Source: Roseiarcus sp963696665 (GTDB lineage Bacteria > Pseudomonadota > Alphaproteobacteria > Rhizobiales > Beijerinckiaceae). Taken from it: a stretch of DNA of 64,000 bases. A program made the position numbers and the translations under genes. Positions 45,923 to 54,503 of this stretch are shown here, in pieces. Below the pieces are notes generated by a model that saw nothing but the letters and a program-made list of their open reading frames with translations, searched no databases and was not told the origin of the DNA. Every line of letters begins with the position of its first letter. Positions within the stretch are counted from its first letter, which is position 1. The stretch covers positions 682,001 to 746,000 of the forward strand of contig CAVOLE010000008.1 in NCBI GenBank assembly GCA_963696665.1, read 5' to 3'.

Positions 45923-46624
45923 TCATGCCGGAAGCGTCGCGGCGGGAACGGGCTCGTCCTCGATCCTGCCCGAGCGCATGCGGATGACCCGGTCGCAACG
46001 CGAAGCCAGCGCCGCGTCATGCGTGACGAGCGCCAGCGTCGCTCCGCGCCGCGCGGGCAGATCGAACATCATGTCGATGATGGCGCGCCCGGTCGTCTCG
46101 TCCAGGTTGCCGGTCGGCTCGTCTGCGATCATGAGCGAGGGGCGGGGCGCGAGAGCGCGGGCCAGCGCCACGCGCTGCTGCTCGCCTCCGGAGAGCTGCG
46201 CCGGATAGTGAGCGAGGCGAGCGCCGAGACCGACCTGCTCGAGCTCTGCTTTCGCGCGCGCCCTCGCGTCGCTTGCGCCGGCAAGCTCGAGCGGCGCCGC
46301 GACGTTTTCGAGCGCATTCATGGTCGGGATCAGGTGGAAGGACTGAAACACGATGCCGATGCGCTGCCCGCGAAACCGCGCCAAGGCGTCTTCGTTCAAG
46401 TCGCCGAGCTTGACGCCGTCGATCTCGACCTCGCCTTCATCCGGCCGCTCGAGGCCCGCCATGATCATGAGCAACGTCGATTTGCCGGAGCCCGAGGCCC
46501 CGACGATGCCAACCGCCTCGCCTTTGCCGATTGCCAGATCGACATCGCGCAAGATATGCACGCGAGCCGCCCCGCGGCCGAGACTGAGGTCGACGCCGCG
46601 CATCGCGACCGCAGGAAACACCAT
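45923..46624 (-). CDS. ybbA: ABC transporter ATP-binding protein, YbbA-type
   Basis: A 233-residue ATPase of the LolD/MacB-type class. Walker A GASGSGKST, Q-loop VFQSFHLIPTMNALENV, signature LSGGEQQRVALARAL, Walker B LMIADEPTGNLD, H-loop LVTHDAALA. It pairs with the FtsX-type permease downstream. The ATG at 46624 is preferred; an upstream extension would overlap the divergent esterase coding region. The ATG abuts a possible TTG start of that esterase, so the promoters overlap. Confidence 0.9.
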   Translation of the reverse strand: MVFPAVAMRGVDLSLGRGAARVHILRDVDLAIGKGEAVGIVGASGSGKSTLLMIMAGLERPDEGEVEIDGVKLGDLNEDALARFRGQRIGIVFQSFHLIPTMNALENVAAPLELAGASDARARAKAELEQVGLGARLAHYPAQLSGGEQQRVALARALAPRPSLMIADEPTGNLDETTGRAIIDMMFDLPARRGATLALVTHDAALASRCDRVIRMRSGRIEDEPVPAATLPA

Positions 46625-46644
46625 TGCTTGAGCACCTCGAGACC

Positions 46645-47295
46645 GTGTGGACTTCATATGGGCGTTTGCGGCTCCTCGTCCAGGCGCTGGCCTTCGCAGC
46701 GGCCCTGGCGGCAATCCCGCAGGCCGCCGCGGCGCGCACGCTTCGCCTCGTCGCCTTAGGCGACAGCCTGATCGCTGGGTACGGGTTGCCGCCGGGAAAG
46801 GCCTTTCCCGACCGCCTCGAGGCAGCGCTCCGGGCCAAAGGCTGGGACATCAAGGTCATCAACGCCGGCGTTTCGGGCGATACGGCTGCGAACGGCCTCG
46901 CCCGCTACGACTGGGCGGTGCCGAAAGACGCCGACGCGCTGATCGTCGAGTTCGGGGGCAACGACATGCTGCGGGGCATGAAGCCCGAGGCGACGAAGAA
47001 GACGCTGGCGGCGATTTTAGACAAGGCCCGAGCCGTTCATTTGCCTGTGCTCCTCGCCGGCATGCGGGCTGCTCCGAACCTCGGCGGTGAATACGCGGCC
47101 GAGTTCTCCCCGATCTATTCGGCCTTGGCGAAAAGTTACGATGTTTTGCTCTATCCGTTTTTCCTTGATGGCGTAGCGGGCGATCCGAAGCTCGACCAGC
47201 CGGACGGTCTGCACCCGAACGCGGCTGGCGTCGAAATCATCGTTCAGAAGATTCTGCCGTCGGTCGAGGCGCTCTTGAAGCAGGCGAACCGGTAG
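46645..47295 (+). CDS. tesA: SGNH-family arylesterase/lysophospholipase, TesA-like
   Basis: A periplasmic esterase of the TesA/lysophospholipase L1 family, about 216 residues. Signal peptide: LRLLVQALAFAAALAAIPQAAAA. Block I LVALGDSLIAGYG (nucleophile Ser), block II Gly in NAGVSGDTAANG, block III EFGGNDMLRG, and block V DGLHPN (catalytic Asp and His) are all intact. The start is GTG 46645 or TTG 46624; both precede the signal sequence. Divergent from ybbA/ybbP as in enterobacteria. Confidence 0.9.
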   Translation: MWTSYGRLRLLVQALAFAAALAAIPQAAAARTLRLVALGDSLIAGYGLPPGKAFPDRLEAALRAKGWDIKVINAGVSGDTAANGLARYDWAVPKDADALIVEFGGNDMLRGMKPEATKKTLAAILDKARAVHLPVLLAGMRAAPNLGGEYAAEFSPIYSALAKSYDVLLYPFFLDGVAGDPKLDQPDGLHPNAAGVEIIVQKILPSVEALLKQANR

Positions 47296-47334
47296 CCAGC
47301 GCGCGGACTGCCGGCCGCGGCAAGGAGGACTCAA

Positions 47335-48198
47335 TTGTCGAGCGGCCGCCACATTCTCACGTTGTCATGCGTCAACCGGCCGGGAATCGTCGCAAAAGTC
47401 TCGGCCGCGCTGTTCGACGGGGGCTTCAACATTCTCGACGCCCAGCAGTTCGACGATGTCGAGACCGGCGACTTTTTCATGCGGGTCGTGTTCAACCCTG
47501 CCGCGCCGGAGGCGAATGTCGACGAGCTGCGAGAGGCTTTCAAGGCGATCGCGATGGCCTTTGCAATGACGTGGTCCATGCGGCCTTTAGATCGGCTGAA
47601 GCGCGTTGTTCTTATGGTCTCGCGTTTCGACCATTGCCTGGTCGATCTCCTCTATCGCTGGCGCAGCGGCGAACTCCGGATGGATCCGGTCGCGATCGTC
47701 GCCAACTATCCGCGCGAGACCTACGCCCACATCGATTTCGGCGACATTCCGTTTCACTATCTGCCGATCAGCAGGCAAACCAAGATGGAGCAGGAAGCTC
47801 AGGCCTGGGAAATCATCAAGTCCGCGAAAGCCGATCTCGTCGTTCTCGCGCGCTATATGCAGATTCTGTCGGACGGCTTCGCCGCCAAGCTCCAGGGGCG
47901 ATGCGTCAACATCCATCATTCGTTCCTGCCCGGGTTCAAGGGGGCGAGGCCTTATCACCAGGCGCATATGCGGGGCGTGAAGCTCATCGGAGCGACGGCG
48001 CATTTCGTCACCTCCGATCTCGACGAGGGCCCGATCATCGAGCAGGACGTCGAGCGCATCAGCCATCGCGACACGCCCGAGGACCTGGTGCGCAAAGGGC
48101 GCGACATCGAGCGCCGCGTGCTCGCCCGCGCCATCGCCAACGTGCTCGAGGACCGGGTGCTCTTGAACCACGGCAAGACCGTGGTGTTCGAGGGCTAG
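47335..48198 (+). CDS. purU: Formyltetrahydrofolate deformylase
   Basis: Hydrolyses 10-formyl-THF to THF and formate, balancing one-carbon pools and supplying formate for purine synthesis. 287 residues: N-terminal ACT domain (ILTLSCVNRPGIVAKVSAAL) and a formyltransferase-type domain with VANYPRETY, ARYMQILSDGFA, and catalytic Asn/His/Asp in VNIHHSFLPGFKGARPYHQA and the IGATAHFVTSDLDEGPII block. It begins with TTG at 47335, preceded by AAGGAGGA; no ATG or GTG fits the ACT domain start. Confidence 0.94.
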   Translation: MSSGRHILTLSCVNRPGIVAKVSAALFDGGFNILDAQQFDDVETGDFFMRVVFNPAAPEANVDELREAFKAIAMAFAMTWSMRPLDRLKRVVLMVSRFDHCLVDLLYRWRSGELRMDPVAIVANYPRETYAHIDFGDIPFHYLPISRQTKMEQEAQAWEIIKSAKADLVVLARYMQILSDGFAAKLQGRCVNIHHSFLPGFKGARPYHQAHMRGVKLIGATAHFVTSDLDEGPIIEQDVERISHRDTPEDLVRKGRDIERRVLARAIANVLEDRVLLNHGKTVVFEG

Positions 48199-48281
48199 GT
48201 AACTTCTCGCCGCCTCCGGGCGTATATGACGTGCCGCCAACGCCGAAGGCGCCTATATTAGGGTTCGGCAAGGAGGATCTC

Positions 48282-48692
48282 ATGAAACAGGACCGTTTCC
48301 CCGTCACCCACACCGACGCCGAATGGCGCAAAATTCTGACCCCCGAGCAATATGACGTCATGCGCGGCCACGGCACCGAGCGGCCAGGCAGCTGCGCGCT
48401 CCTGCACGAGAAGCGACCCGGCGCGTTCGCTTGCGCGGGCTGCGGGCAGTCTTTGTTCGAGGGCGCGACCAAGTTCGAGAGCGGCACCGGCTGGCCGAGC
48501 TTCACCATTCCGGTCGAGGGCGCGATCGAAACGAGCGTCGACAACAGCTATGGAATGACGCGCACGGAAGTCCACTGCTCGCGCTGCGGCTCGCATCTGG
48601 GCCATGTCTTTCCGGACGGGCCGCCGCCGACCGGCCTGCGCTATTGCATCAACGGAGTCGCGACCACGTTCACGCCGGCCGATGCGCACTGA
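48282..48692 (+). CDS. msrB: Peptide-methionine (R)-S-oxide reductase
   Basis: Repairs the R epimer of methionine sulfoxide in proteins, reduced by thioredoxin. 136 residues. Two zinc CxxC pairs (CAGC, CSRC), GTGWPSFT, and the catalytic Cys in GLRYCINGVA are all present. AAGGAGG stands seven bases before the ATG. It lies 83 bp after purU, possibly on its own promoter. Length and motifs are typical of a free-standing MsrB. Confidence 0.95.
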   Translation: MKQDRFPVTHTDAEWRKILTPEQYDVMRGHGTERPGSCALLHEKRPGAFACAGCGQSLFEGATKFESGTGWPSFTIPVEGAIETSVDNSYGMTRTEVHCSRCGSHLGHVFPDGPPPTGLRYCINGVATTFTPADAH

Positions 48693-48747
48693 CAAGCGGG
48701 GCCCGCGGCCGGACGCGGCGCGCGCTTGAACCCAAGCCGCGTGCCCC

Positions 48748-49804
48748 ATGAACATCTCGAAACTGCCGAAGGAAGCCCGAACCGCTCGCCCGGCGGCCCA
48801 TCCGCCGGCGCCGAGCGGCAGGGTCGGGGTGCTGATCGTCAACCTCGGCACCCCCGAGGGGACCGACTATTGGTCGATTCGGCGCTATTTGCAGGAGTTC
48901 CTGTCCGACCGGCGCGTCATCGAGACGCCGCGCGCGCTTTGGGCGCCCATCCTGCAAGCCATTCTCCTGCGGCGGCCGCACGCCAAAGGACGCGACTACG
49001 AGGCGATCTGGAACAAGGAGCGCAACGAAGGGCCCCTGAAGACGATTACGCGGTCGCAAAGCGAAAAACTCGCGGCGAAGCTCCGCGATCTGGACCGCGA
49101 AATTGTCGTCGACTGGGCCATGCGTTATGGCGCGCCGCCGATTGGCGAGCGCATCAAGGCGCTCCAGGCCGAAGGCTGCGACCGAATTCTCATCGTCCCC
49201 CTCTATCCGCAATATTGCGCCGCCTCGTCTGCGACCGTCGGCGACAAGGCGTTCGAGGCTTTGCAATCCATGCGCTGGCAACCGGCTGTCCGGATCGCTG
49301 CGCCCTATTATGACGATCCCGTATATATCGATGCGCTGGCTCGCTCGGTCCACGCCGGCCTCGCCGGGCTCGATTTCGAACCCGAGATCCTGCTCGCGTC
49401 GTATCATGGCATTCCGCAGGCCTATTTCGACAAAGGCGATCCCTACTTCTGTCATTGCGCGAAGACGACGCGTCTCTTACGCGAGGCGCTCGGCATGAGC
49501 GACGAGGGTTTGCGTATGACCTTTCAGTCGCGCTTCGGCCGCGGCGAGTGGCTGAAGCCCTATACGTCTGAGACCCTGCGCGAACTCGCGTCCCACAGGG
49601 TCAAGCGCGTGGCAGTCCTGACGCCGGGTTTCTCGGCGGATTGTCTCGAGACGCTGGAGGAGATCGGGGTCGAGAACGCCGGCTATTTCCGCGGCGCCGG
49701 CGGGGAGCGCTACGCCGCGATCCCGTGCCTCAACGATTCGCCCTGACGGCATGGCGGTGATCGAAGCGGTCGCGCGCCGCGAACTGAGGGGCTGGGCGGA
49801 GTAG
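48748..49804 (+). CDS. hemH: Ferrochelatase, frameshifted near C-terminus
   Basis: Inserts Fe2+ into protoporphyrin IX, the last step of haem synthesis, at the inner membrane. Seen: VLIVNLGTPEG, VPLYPQYCAASSATVGD, LLASYHGIPQAYFDKGDPY (catalytic His), SRFGRGEWLKPYT, and TPGFSADCLETLEEI (metal-site Glu). The frame ends at 49746, but one extra T (49744) is the cause: PCLNDSP should run into DGMAVIEAVARRELRGW and stop at 49802-49804, giving 351 residues, the family length. Likely sequencing error. Confidence 0.92.
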
Positions 49805-49911
49805 CTTCCCTTCTCCCTCCGGGAGAAGGTGGTCGGCGAAGCCGGATGAGGGCGGGCGCGGCGCGCGAAACCCTCACCCCCGACCCCTCTCCCGTTGGAG
49901 AGGGGAGGACC
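49805..49911. repeat. Palindromic intergenic repeats after hemH
   Basis: TTCCCTTCTCCCTCCGGGAGAAGG and CCCCTCTCCCGTTGGAGAGGGG hairpins are joined by GCGAAGCCGGATGAGGG. They fill the convergent hemH/efflux gene gap and match repeats near 25030, 45720-45890 and 63470-63565. Confidence 0.7.
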
Positions 49912-50853
49912 CTAAACCACTTCGTCCGGCGCCAGAGCGCAGGCGATGTGCGGATCGACCTCGATTTGCACGGTCGTATGATTGATCTTGAAGCGTTGCG
50001 CGAGATCGCTGCACAACTCGTGAAGAAAGGCGTCGCCCGGATGGCCCTCCGGCATGACCAAATGGCACGTGAGCGCGTTTTCGGTCGTGCTCATCGGCCA
50101 GATGTGCAGATCATGCACCTCAACGACGCCGGCCCGCGCCGATAGGAGATCCCGCACCGCCGCGGGATCGATTTGCGTCGGGACCGCCGCCATCGACATG
50201 CCGACGGAATCTCGCAAGAGGCCCCAGGTCCCCCAGACGATCACGCCATTGATGACGAGGCTGACGACCGGGTCGACCCAGAGCCAGTTTGTCAGCAGGA
50301 TCACAAGCCCAGCCCCAACAACGCCGACAGACACGAGCGCGTCGGACGCCATATGCAGGAACGCGCCCTTGAGGTTGATGTCGTCCTTCCGGCCCGAGGC
50401 GAAGAGCCAGGCCGTCACGGCATTGACGAGAATGCCGATCGCCGCGACCGCCATCATCGTCTTGCCGGCGACGGGCTCGGGCGATCCGATACGCCGGATG
50501 GCCTCCCAGGACAGGCCCCCGACCGTCACCAGCAAGAAGACAGCGTTGAACAAAGCGGCGAGGATCGACGAGCCGCGCAGGCCGTAAGTGAAGCGCGCGG
50601 TCGGCGCGCGCTGGGCGAGCGCGCTCCCCAGCCAGGCGACGCTAAGTCCAAGGACATCACTGAGATTGTGTCCCGCGTCGGCGAGCAACGACACGGAATT
50701 GCCGATCACGCCGTAGAGCGCTTCGATGACGACGAAGCCGAGATTGAGCGCTATCCCGATGGCGAAGGCTTTGCCGAAGCTCGCGGGCGCATGGGCATGC
50801 GCGTGGCCATGATCGTCATGGTCGTGTGAGTGGCCGCTATGGTCGTGGGACAT
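49912..50853 (-). CDS. Cation diffusion facilitator (Zn/Co efflux-type)
   Basis: A 313-residue inner-membrane CDF transporter exporting divalent metals in exchange for protons. The His-rich N-terminus (SHDHSGHSHDHDDHGHAHAHA) binds metal. Six membrane helices follow, with metal-site residues in SLLADAGHNLSDVLG (helix II) and FLHMASDALVSVG (helix V), HxxxD-type. The soluble C-terminal domain (VHDLHIWPMSTTENALTCHL) is intact. The start is ATG 50853, rather than the TTG 21 bases upstream. Resembles ZitB/CzcD; metal specificity is inferred. Confidence 0.92.
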   Translation of the reverse strand: MSHDHSGHSHDHDDHGHAHAHAPASFGKAFAIGIALNLGFVVIEALYGVIGNSVSLLADAGHNLSDVLGLSVAWLGSALAQRAPTARFTYGLRGSSILAALFNAVFLLVTVGGLSWEAIRRIGSPEPVAGKTMMAVAAIGILVNAVTAWLFASGRKDDINLKGAFLHMASDALVSVGVVGAGLVILLTNWLWVDPVVSLVINGVIVWGTWGLLRDSVGMSMAAVPTQIDPAAVRDLLSARAGVVEVHDLHIWPMSTTENALTCHLVMPEGHPGDAFLHELCSDLAQRFKINHTTVQIEVDPHIACALAPDEVV

Positions 50854-50875
50854 CGGGATCGTCTTTACACTCAAT

Positions 50876-50975
50876 CGCTGACGTCATCGCGAGGAGCGAA
50901 GCGACGCGGCGATCCAGGGGCCGCAGGGCCCGACGACTCCTGGATTGCTTCGCTTCGCTCGCAATGACGGGCTTT
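50876..50975. repeat. Palindromic intergenic repeat (GTCATYGCGAG...CAATCCAG type)
   Basis: GTCATCGCGAGGAGCGAAGCGACGCGGCGATCCAGG and the inverted CTCCTGGATTGCTTCGCTTCGCTCGCAATGACG flank a GC loop. It is a near-perfect long hairpin related to 37655-37745. Confidence 0.78.
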
Positions 50976-51066
50976 TCGCTAAGTACACTCTCTAGCGGCC
51001 AGGGGATCAAGGCTTCATGACAGGGCGCTTTGGCGGCGCCTCGGGACTCGTCGCAACCACCATGGC

Positions 51067-51957
51067 TTACCCCTCGACAAAATCCTTGCGCGCGAAGCCC
51101 TGCGCATAGAGCAGCGCGGCGAGATCGGTGTGCTCGACGCGCGCGTGCGCTCCCGCTGCGACCTTGGGCTTGGCGCGATAGGCCACGCCGAGGCCGGCCG
51201 CCTGCAACATCGGCAGGTCGTTGGCGCCGTCGCCAACGGCCAGCGTGTCCTCCGGCGCTGCGCCTATCGCCGCGGCGATCTCCTTGAGCGCGCTGAGCTT
51301 GGCGTCCTGGCCGAGGATCGGCTCGATGACGCCGCCCGCCAGCTTGCCGCCTTCGATCATGAGCGTATTGGCGCGGTCCTCGTCGGCGCCGAGCCGTTCG
51401 CGAATAGCGCCGGTGAACTGGCGAAAGCCGCCGGACACGATGGCGACATAGGCGCCGTTCGCTCGCATTGTCTGAACGAGCGTGCGCGCCCCGGGGTTCA
51501 GCGTGATGCGGCCCGTCAGCACCTCGCCGATCACGGTCTCGGGCAGGCCTGCGAGCAGGCCCACGCGCTCGCGCAACGCCGGCGCAAACGCAACCTCGCC
51601 CCGCATCGCCCGCTCGGTGATGGCGGCGACGCGGTCGCCGACCCCGGCGTAATCCGCAAGCTCGTCGACGCATTCCTGACCGATCAGGGTCGAGTCCATG
51701 TCCGCCACCAGAAGGCGCTTCCGGCGGCCAGCGAGCGGCTGGACGATGACGTCGACCTTTTCGTCCGCGATCGCGCTCTCGAGCGCGGCGCGCTTGGCCT
51801 TGAGGTCGCCTGTGAAGACAAGATCGGCCGCGACCCCTTCGTCGAGCCAGCGCCGGCGCTCGACGCCGCGGAGGGCTTGCGCCGCGCGGTCGACTGTTGC
51901 TTCGCTGAGCGGCGCCTTCGATGGATCGGCGATGAGCGTGGCGACGAGGATGGACAT
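51067..51957 (-). CDS. serB: Phosphoserine phosphatase
   Basis: HAD-family enzyme of the last serine synthesis step. 296 residues: N-terminal regulatory segment (about 1-75), then motif I LLVADMDSTLIGQE (nucleophile and acid Asp), motif II AIVSGGFRQFTG, and motif III GDGANDLPML. The ATG at 51957-51955 overlaps the ATG of the divergent miaA by two bases (CATG), so neither gene has a separate upstream region and each promoter must lie in the other's coding sequence. A paired regulation is possible. Confidence 0.94.
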   Translation of the reverse strand: MSILVATLIADPSKAPLSEATVDRAAQALRGVERRRWLDEGVAADLVFTGDLKAKRAALESAIADEKVDVIVQPLAGRRKRLLVADMDSTLIGQECVDELADYAGVGDRVAAITERAMRGEVAFAPALRERVGLLAGLPETVIGEVLTGRITLNPGARTLVQTMRANGAYVAIVSGGFRQFTGAIRERLGADEDRANTLMIEGGKLAGGVIEPILGQDAKLSALKEIAAAIGAAPEDTLAVGDGANDLPMLQAAGLGVAYRAKPKVAAGAHARVEHTDLAALLYAQGFARKDFVEG

Positions 51958-52882
51958 GACCCTTCCAGACAGGGAGCAGGTGAGGCGGGCGCTTCTCATC
52001 GCAGGCCCGACGGCGAGCGGCAAGTCGGCGGCGGCGCTTGCGCTCGCGGAGCGGTTCGCCGCGACGATCGTCAACGCCGACTCGATGCAAGTCTACCGGG
52101 ACCTCAGAATCCTGACCGCCCGGCCGACGCCGGAAGAGGAACGGCTTGCGCCCCATCGCCTGTTCGGCTTGATCGACGGCGCGGTCAATTTCTCCGCCGG
52201 ACGATGGGCGCGCGCGGCGGGCGAAGTGCTTGCCGACATCGGCGAACGGCCGGTTATTTTCGTCGGCGGCACGGGGCTATATTTCCGCGCGCTGACCGAG
52301 GGTCTGTCGGACGTCCCACCCGTGCCTGAAGCCGTGCGGGCCGAGCTCCGAAGCAAGGCGGAGGGCCGCGCGACGCCCGAGCTTCACGATGAGCTCGCGG
52401 CGCGCGATCCCGAGACCGCGGCGCGCCTCAATCCGAGCGACCGGCAGCGCGTCTTGCGCGCGCTCGAAGTCGTGGCTTCGACCGGACGTCCGCTCGTCTC
52501 GTTCCTGGGCGCGCGCGCGGCGCCGGCGCTCAAGCAGGGCGAGTGGGCGGGGCTCTATCTCGCCCCCGACCGGACGGAGCTCGGTCGCCGCATCGACGCG
52601 CGGTTCGACGCCATGCTCGCGCGGGGCGCGCTCGACGAGGTCGCGGCGCTGAAGGAGCGGCGGCTTGATCCGGCGCTGCCGGTCATGCGCGCGCACGGCG
52701 TTCCCCACCTCATCGCCCATCTCGAAGGCCGGCTCACGCTGGACGAGGCGGCGTCGCGCTCGAAGCTCGACACCCGCCATTACGCCAAGCGGCAGTTCAC
52801 CTGGGCGCGCCACCAGCTCTCGGGCTTCCGATGGGTCGCGCCCGAGGAAGCGGTGGATGAAGGCGCGAAAGCGTTCGAATGA
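51956..52882 (+). CDS. miaA: tRNA dimethylallyltransferase
   Basis: Transfers a dimethylallyl group to A37 of tRNAs reading UNN codons. 308 residues. P-loop IAGPTASGKSA, NADSMQVYRDL, and the catalytic/tRNA motifs PHRLFGLIDG and GGTGLYFRALTEGL, then LNPSDRQRVLRALEV and RQFTWARHQ. An alternative ATG six bases upstream is in frame (MDMTLPD). The start overlaps serB's start codon head-to-head. Confidence 0.94.
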   Translation: MTLPDREQVRRALLIAGPTASGKSAAALALAERFAATIVNADSMQVYRDLRILTARPTPEEERLAPHRLFGLIDGAVNFSAGRWARAAGEVLADIGERPVIFVGGTGLYFRALTEGLSDVPPVPEAVRAELRSKAEGRATPELHDELAARDPETAARLNPSDRQRVLRALEVVASTGRPLVSFLGARAAPALKQGEWAGLYLAPDRTELGRRIDARFDAMLARGALDEVAALKERRLDPALPVMRAHGVPHLIAHLEGRLTLDEAASRSKLDTRHYAKRQFTWARHQLSGFRWVAPEEAVDEGAKAFE

Positions 52883-52892
52883 GCGCAGAGAG

Positions 52893-52930
52893 TCCTCTGG
52901 ATTCCCGCTTGCAAGCGGCAATCCAGAAAC
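52893..52930. repeat. Short palindromic intergenic repeat
   Basis: CTGGATT...CGCTTGCAAGCG...AATCCAG hairpin fills the gap between miaA and the convergent membrane protein. It shares CAATCCAG with the larger repeats at 37655 and 50876. Confidence 0.6.
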
Positions 52931-52933
52931 CAG

Positions 52934-53770
52934 TCAGCCTTTTTCGCCATGCGCGCCGGGATGGGCGCCGGCCCGTTTCGGCAACACCGCAATCAACGCA
53001 ATGATAAGCCCGGCGAGGATTGCCGAGGCGAGATAGCGGCTGATCGCGAAGCCGCCATCGCTCATAGGCTTGTCGAGCAGATCGCCGAGCGTCGCTCCGA
53101 GCGGCCGGGTGAGAATGAACGCCGCCCAGAACAACGTGACGCGCGATGTCTGCGTGAAGGCGTAAAGCGCCAGAATGCCGACGAGCGCCGCGGCGAACAG
53201 GATTGCGCCGCCGCCATAGCCGAGACCGTTGGTGTCAGCGACCCAATCGCCGAGCGCCGTGCCGAGCGTCTGCGAAAACAGGATCGTCACCCAGTAGAAC
53301 GATTCCGCTTTTGGCGTGACGATCGTATTTACCGAGACCGTGCCTTCCGACCACCGCCAGAGCGCCAGCGACGCCATCAGGCCCGCGAACACTAGCGTCG
53401 AGCCGCCGAGATATCCGATGCCGAGCGAACGGTCGACAAAGTCGGCGATCGTCGTCCCGACGGTCGTCGTCGCGACGATGGTCAGCCAATAGAGATAGGC
53501 GTTGAAGCTCTTGCGGCGAATCTGGACCGTGACCGCCGCGAGGAAAATCGCGAGAAAGATCAGCGTCCCGACCGCGTAGCCGAGATTCATGGACATCGTC
53601 ACGGCGTCGCCGCCGGTCTCGCCGAGCGTCGTGGCGAGGACCTTGATGATCCAGAACCCGAGAGTGACTTCGGGAACCTTGCTGAATTGCGGCGCACTCC
53701 TGTCGGCCCATGACGCTTGGCGCAACGGTTCGTCCTGTGGATAGCGCACTGTTTCGCTTGCGCCAGTCAT
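52934..53770 (-). CDS. COG4705-type multi-helix membrane protein with internal repeats
   Basis: A 278-residue protein with about eight helices, matching an uncharacterised inner-membrane family. The motif TLGETGGD...NLGYAVG recurs four times in altered form: VGTTIADF...GIGYLGGS, LGTALGDW...GLGYGGGA and LGATLGDLLDK, each followed by one or two hydrophobic helices. This suggests a fourfold internal duplication. The conserved Gly and Asp may line a pore or metal site. No function is known. Confidence 0.75.
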   Translation of the reverse strand: MTGASETVRYPQDEPLRQASWADRSAPQFSKVPEVTLGFWIIKVLATTLGETGGDAVTMSMNLGYAVGTLIFLAIFLAAVTVQIRRKSFNAYLYWLTIVATTTVGTTIADFVDRSLGIGYLGGSTLVFAGLMASLALWRWSEGTVSVNTIVTPKAESFYWVTILFSQTLGTALGDWVADTNGLGYGGGAILFAAALVGILALYAFTQTSRVTLFWAAFILTRPLGATLGDLLDKPMSDGGFAISRYLASAILAGLIIALIAVLPKRAGAHPGAHGEKG

Positions 53771-53988
53771 GGCCTGCTCCTGGAAGGCTAAAGCTGTGTT
53801 GGATTTGGGCGGCCCGAAAGCTGCCGATGGTCATTGATGAGGACGACGTTGGCGAGAGCTGGGCCAGGGCGGGGCGCTTTTGAGGCCCATGACGGCCCGG
53901 ACGCTCGCGCCAGGGGGGCTGGGGCGCCTCGAATTCTCCAAGTCTGGGAGGTGACCTGGTTTCGTTTACGCTGGAGATCGGAAGCGCC
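53771..53988. other. Gap between two convergently oriented minus-strand genes
   Basis: No gene is seen. It is the likely promoter region of the COG4705-type gene. Confidence 0.4.
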
Positions 53989-54342
53989 TCAGCCCCAAAT
54001 GGCTCCGCTCTTGCCGACCGACCAGCTGTTCACCGCGCCGCGGCCGTCGGGGGTCGGGGCGATATAGACGATGAGCTGATTGCCCTCGCAGCAGCCGAAT
54101 GTCAGGACCTGGCATGGCCATTCGAATCCGCCGGCGATGCCGCAGCTCTTCGCCTCGGCGGAGACTGGCCTTGAGCGCATCATAAGGATGGCGACGTCGG
54201 TCGGCATGCCGACCGCAAGCTTCATGGCGGCCTGAAAGGCGTTGAACGGCGGCTCATCAGCGCTCCATTGAGGGGGATAGCCGCCGACGCAGCATCCGGA
54301 GAGCATGAAAGCAGCAAGGAACAGACTGATCAGGGCGCGCAT
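53989..54342 (-). CDS. Putative lipoprotein
   Basis: A 117-residue protein with a lipoprotein signal: MRALISLFLAAFMLSGC, where LSGC is the lipobox. The mature part contains several cysteines (GCCVGG, KSCG, WPCQV, FGCCEG) that may form disulphides. No family recognised. An ATG-like start 81 bases upstream would add a non-signal tail and is rejected. It is divergent from ligA. Confidence 0.68.
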   Translation of the reverse strand: MRALISLFLAAFMLSGCCVGGYPPQWSADEPPFNAFQAAMKLAVGMPTDVAILMMRSRPVSAEAKSCGIAGGFEWPCQVLTFGCCEGNQLIVYIAPTPDGRGAVNSWSVGKSGAIWG

Positions 54343-54503
54343 CGGCGATCTCGGCTTTACGGGCAGGCGGATCGAGATCTCATGACGCACGGTCGCCCCG
54401 GACCGCCGTCTCGCCAAGGCCAATCAATCGCGCAAACGGGTTAGCCGCCGGTTAAGCGGCCGTCGCCTTCCGCCAGCAACCGCCCTGCGCTAATTTGGGC
54501 GCC

